From Nymphaea colorata (lineage: Eukaryota; Streptophyta; Magnoliopsida; Nymphaeales; Nymphaeaceae), in NCBI RefSeq assembly GCF_008831285.2, contig NC_045146.1:6026972-6090971 (forward strand): a DNA stretch of 64,000 nt. The letters run 5' to 3'. A model generated the notes under the pieces. The model was not told where the DNA came from and did no database searches. It worked only from the letters and a program-made list of their open reading frames with translations. A program made the position numbers and the translations under genes. Of the stretch, positions 60,498-64,000 are shown in pieces. Each line of letters opens with the position of its first letter. Within the stretch, counting starts at the first letter, position 1.

Positions 60498-62170
60498 TGT
60501 TAACACCTCAATTTTTTTCATCTCAGTTAATGGAAGCAATGTCAAAATCTTACAAAGAGAATTTCATAAAATAACTGTGAAAAAATTCAAATTCAAAGCA
60601 CATTTCAAATCTAGACACAATTTAGGTTCAAAATCATGAATTTCAAATCCTAAGAAATGATTACAAATCCAAATTATAATCTAGTACATAAAATGCATCT
60701 AAATTAGGGTTTGAAATTCAAATCCATTTACAATTGTTATGTGGAGTTCATATCCAATTTCAATATCCAAATATGGATCCAAAATCTGAATTTGAATGCA
60801 AATCCAAAAACTGGATCTAATTCAGGATCCAAATTGCCAACTGGGACCCACATATGGGCCCCACCTAGTTCTCATGGCCAAAGGCCCACCCAAGAAGACA
60901 CACACCCCATCTATTTCAAAATATGTACTCTAATTCAAAGAAATTAATCTAATCAATGAAAAGAAGATTTGATTATGATTAAGGTTTAATGGGCAAACAG
61001 AGAAATTTAATCTTCCTTCCCATCTTAATTAAAAAGGAATTTTCTAATTAAAAAGTGTCCTTAGTTCCAAAGAAGCTATGATTGCTTCTAACCAACCTAC
61101 TTAGGGTAAGTAGGCTCAACTAGCTGCACCTAGATGTAATGCCAACCACAACTAAACTCAGTCAACAGGAGCTTAGCTTATTGAAACCTAGTCAATAGGC
61201 TAGGTCTGCCCCATGATTTTGCTACTGGATTGGAATAGACCCTGACTAGATCAACTCTACTTTGACTAAACTTAGTCAAAGTGAAAATCCAAATTGAGCT
61301 CATTCGAAGCATATATAGCTAGATGCTTTCTAAGCTTAAATTCATCAAATTTACTCAAACTAAGTCAACATCAGCTCACAAAATGAGCTTTGACTTTGCT
61401 CAATTGGTCAAATTTGACCAAATTTGGATAACTTTGTCCTCCCATGATCAAATTGAATTTATAGAACACGAAATTGGTTTTCTATGTAAATAAAATACAC
61501 ATTTGAATTTGTCAAATGAAAAAATCAAATGCCAAATTGAAAATCAATATTTCTAATTTAAATTATGGACTAAATGTCCTTTTTAAAACAAATTTGGTAA
61601 AATTTCAAAGTCTTTTCAAATTCAAATGAATTGTCAAACATGAATTACAATTCAACCAAATTCTATTGCTTGGTCAATAGGTTTGAACTTAGCAAGCTCA
61701 ATTTCAAAAACTAAAACCCGAGTAAGGGTATTTTTGTCAAGTTTTTTAATCAAAATCAAGTGCTTAAAACCAAAACCTTGACTCAAGCTAGACTTCACTA
61801 GGTCTGGACCATGGTTGATCCGACCTAGCCGAGCAGTCCAAGCTCATGCGTGTGAGCTCGATGTGCTTGGTTGGAATCATTTAAGAAGATTAAAGACTAT
61901 TTAATCTTCTTTTGGCAAATCATCAATCCACGTATCATGGATTGGGCTGATGAAAAATCAGATTTCTCTAATTCATTGGTTGAATTAGAGGCTTTCTGGG
62001 GTGGCAGCCATCTTGGCCTATTTTCTAAAATTCAAATTAATTATTATTCCAGCTTGGCATGTAGCTGGACCTATTCTAAGTCACCAGCTCAAAAGGGATC
62101 AGATTCTCAAAGAGTTGGGCATGCTCCAAGAGTGAGTTAAGGAGGTAGCTGTGCAACCATGTCCTCTCTT

Positions 62171-62200
62171 CCCTATTTAATTTCATTTATATATAAACTT
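62171..62200 (+). promoter_or_regulatory. Putative TATA region of T6
   Basis: CCCTATTTAATTTC and, 16 bp on, TATATATAAAC, followed by ACCTTGAGGA and an AAGAAGAAG tract. The CTATTTAA and ACCTTGAG words are shared with T2. Confidence 0.45.
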
Positions 62201-63029
62201 ACCTTGAGGACTGAGGTAGGGAACGAAAATTTGAAGATTTTCTAACCCTTTCTCTTAGTTGCAGCCAAGACCAGCAAGAAGAAGAAAAAGAGAAGAAGCA
62301 GCTGAGTAGAAGAAGTTGTCGTCCCACCCTTTCTTTCTCTCTTTCTCATTTCCCAGTCCTTTCTTTCGAACTTGCGAAGCTTAGGTACTTTAGTGGACCC
62401 TTGTTTAAGATTTTCATTATAAGGAAAATCCTCCTCATCCCTATAATTTCCAGCAAGGAAGAACTCTCTTTTTAGCCTTGTGGAGCTCTAATCTTAATCT
62501 AGATTCTTGCTTAGGATTGCTAGATTTAGAGAATCAGCCAAGAAGAGCTCTAAGCACTTAGGTCGACCACAAGGTTTGAGCAATTCTAGCCTATTATTTT
62601 CCATGCATTTTTGCTTCTTACTGTCATTTTAATTCCATATTCATGGAGAGGGTTTTATTTTGATTATATTTTATAGCTGAGAATGACGTCCAACTAGAGA
62701 AAATTTGTTAATACATCTCTTCATGCATAAATTAATTTTTTAAAAAGAAAACCTCTACACCAAATTTTGAAAAGGGCCCCAAGGCCACGTACCTTTTAAA
62801 AAAGGCTGGCCTAAACCATTTTTAACTTCCCACCTTAAGAGGATTCCATGGTGAGAGAGAGGTTTATAATTGCTGCAATTACAATCTAATTGCCTATTAG
62901 GGACAGATGCATTCTCATGAATGTGATCCACTCTTACACGGAAAAATCATTGACAAACAAGCTTGAACATTATCTTGATTCCTTCCATTTTTGAGTTGTT
63001 TTGATTCATGCATCCATGATTTAGTTGAT

Positions 63030-63143
63030 TAAGGGTGGTGGTGAAAATTAGAAACTAGTTTTCAATGTTCCTACATAAAAAATCCTTAAGGGTGGTGGTG
63101 AAGTTTAGAAACTAGTTTTCAATCTTCCTACGTAAAAAACCCA
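63030..63143. repeat. 57-bp tandem duplication in T6
   Basis: TAAGGGTGGTGGTGAA at 63030 and 63087; both units contain AGAAACTAGTTTTCAAT and CTACRTAAAAAA. Confidence 0.9.
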
Positions 63144-63205
63144 GCTATGAACCATCATAGTTTGTATGGTAAGTGGTCCCTTACTAAATTTTCCATTTTA
63201 GGAGG

Positions 63206-63207
<2 letters not shown>

Positions 63208-63284
<77 letters not shown>
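63208..63284. repeat. (TA)n microsatellite in T6
   Basis: About 38 TA units with one CA interruption; equivalent in position to the short tract at 22468-22494 in T2. Confidence 0.95.
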
Positions 63285-63289
<5 letters not shown>

Positions 63290-64000
63290 ATTTTTTATTA
63301 AAATATATTTTTTTCTTCTAAAATCAGGTTGAAACACGTTTTCCAGCTGATTTTAAAGAAAGAGGACCTTCACTTTGATCTTCATAGTTCAAAACTACAA
63401 GATTGTTCAATATTTCATCTCAAAATTTTGTCTATTACAACAATATATGCGTAAAAATGCACCCATGTTACTGAAATGAGACCATGATTTTATGAAACAT
63501 AGTTTAAAATCTCAATGATTAAACTTTTGAAATATCATGTTTCAATCATGAATCGGCTTCTTTTTATAAAACCAGAAAAAAAGTTCTAATTTTATTTAAA
63601 TCAGCAGCCCAAAGCACTCAGGGAATTGCTGGTTTCATTTAATAATTTCAAGATTTTCATGGGATTAATCAATATCTCAAAATGCTGCAAAATCATACTT
63701 AAGAATTCAATTTTCATTTCTCCAAAAGAGAAGATCAAATATGTTGAAATCGTCCAAAGAATGGATGAATTTCTTGATATAAAACGTGGAATCAAATTTG
63801 GTTTAAGAAAAGCAAGTTTACTAAAACTTCATAAACCAATATATATATATATCTAACACGAATGAGAACATGTTCTCAAGTGGAACATTCCTCTTGCTGA
63901 TTTAGATGCTTAACTTACGGAAAAGTTAAGCAAGTTTTCAATGATTTGTCATAATTTTTTAAGAATCAATATTTCTTAGAATCAACATTTCTTATTTTCA

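Larger units (their letters stand above)
60498..64000 (+). mobile_element. T6: Tat-type LTR, inverted relative of T2, cut by the window end
   Basis: It starts TGTTAACACCTCAATTTTTT and follows, in reverse complement, the T2 LTR from its 25120 end: CATCTCAGTTRATGG, the GGGACCCACATRTGGG block (60844 against 24765), the ATCCATGATACATGG-type block (61930 against 23710), the TATA region (62171 against 23460), and the GAGAACATGTTCTCAAGTGG block (63865 against 21890). About 3.5 kb is in the window; by comparison with T2 about 1.2 kb or more lies beyond. No coding domains. Confidence 0.85.

Overview
The window is AT-rich plant nuclear DNA, almost entirely intergenic transposable-element (TE) sequence. 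Support for a plant: a long Tat/Ogre-type Ty3-gypsy element with a G-patch, a second RNase H and an extra ORF before gag; a plant-style hAT (BED finger + DUF659 + C-terminal dimerisation region); an En/Spm (CACTA) tnp2 remnant; a Copia fragment with an initiator-Met-tRNA primer site; and a fragment closest to the plant DRH1/RH14-type DEAD-box RNA helicases. I cannot name the species. I see no intact protein-coding host gene, tRNA, rRNA or CRISPR array.

Layout. 1-1.77 kb: AT-rich sequence plus a broken DEAD-box helicase exon (minus strand). 1.78-5.24 kb: a complete but dead hAT element with 8-bp target duplications. 5.25-9.7 kb: the only region that may hold host-gene exons (minus strand; candidates at 5.34-5.49 and 7.26-7.46 kb, the second with a partial copy at 8.22-8.32 kb). 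9.8-10.0 kb: a foldback (MITE-like) hairpin. 10.5-12.05 kb: a decayed CACTA transposase cut off by an LTR-like sequence. 14.25-18.0 kb: CACTA-like subterminal repeats flanking a truncated Copia element.

18.0-60.5 kb is a nest of Tat-lineage LTR retrotransposons, called T1-T6 here. T1 (minus, 18,022 to about 38,404) has a 5.5-kb 3' LTR split by a 4,759-bp solo LTR (T2, perfect 5-bp duplication TTCTA); it keeps a gag remnant but no recognisable pol. T3 (minus, about 39,319-44,585) keeps an LTR and a degenerate integrase. T4 (from 44,586) is the start of another LTR. T5 (plus, 45,324 to about 59,733) keeps both LTRs and every expected Tat domain in order (ORF1, gag, protease, G-patch, RT, RNase H, second RNase H, integrase), all broken by stops, frameshifts and deletions. 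T6 (plus, from 60,498 past the window end) is an inverted relative of T2.

All elements look immobile. The polypurine tracts, the Arg-type primer sites and short tandem repeats upstream of the 3' LTR recur between elements and tie T1, T3 and T5 to one lineage. I found no convincing new biological system. The most useful leads are the possible duplicated host exon near 7.3/8.2 kb, a conserved ORF-like block downstream of the T3 integrase, and the non-homologous central segments of the two T5 LTRs.
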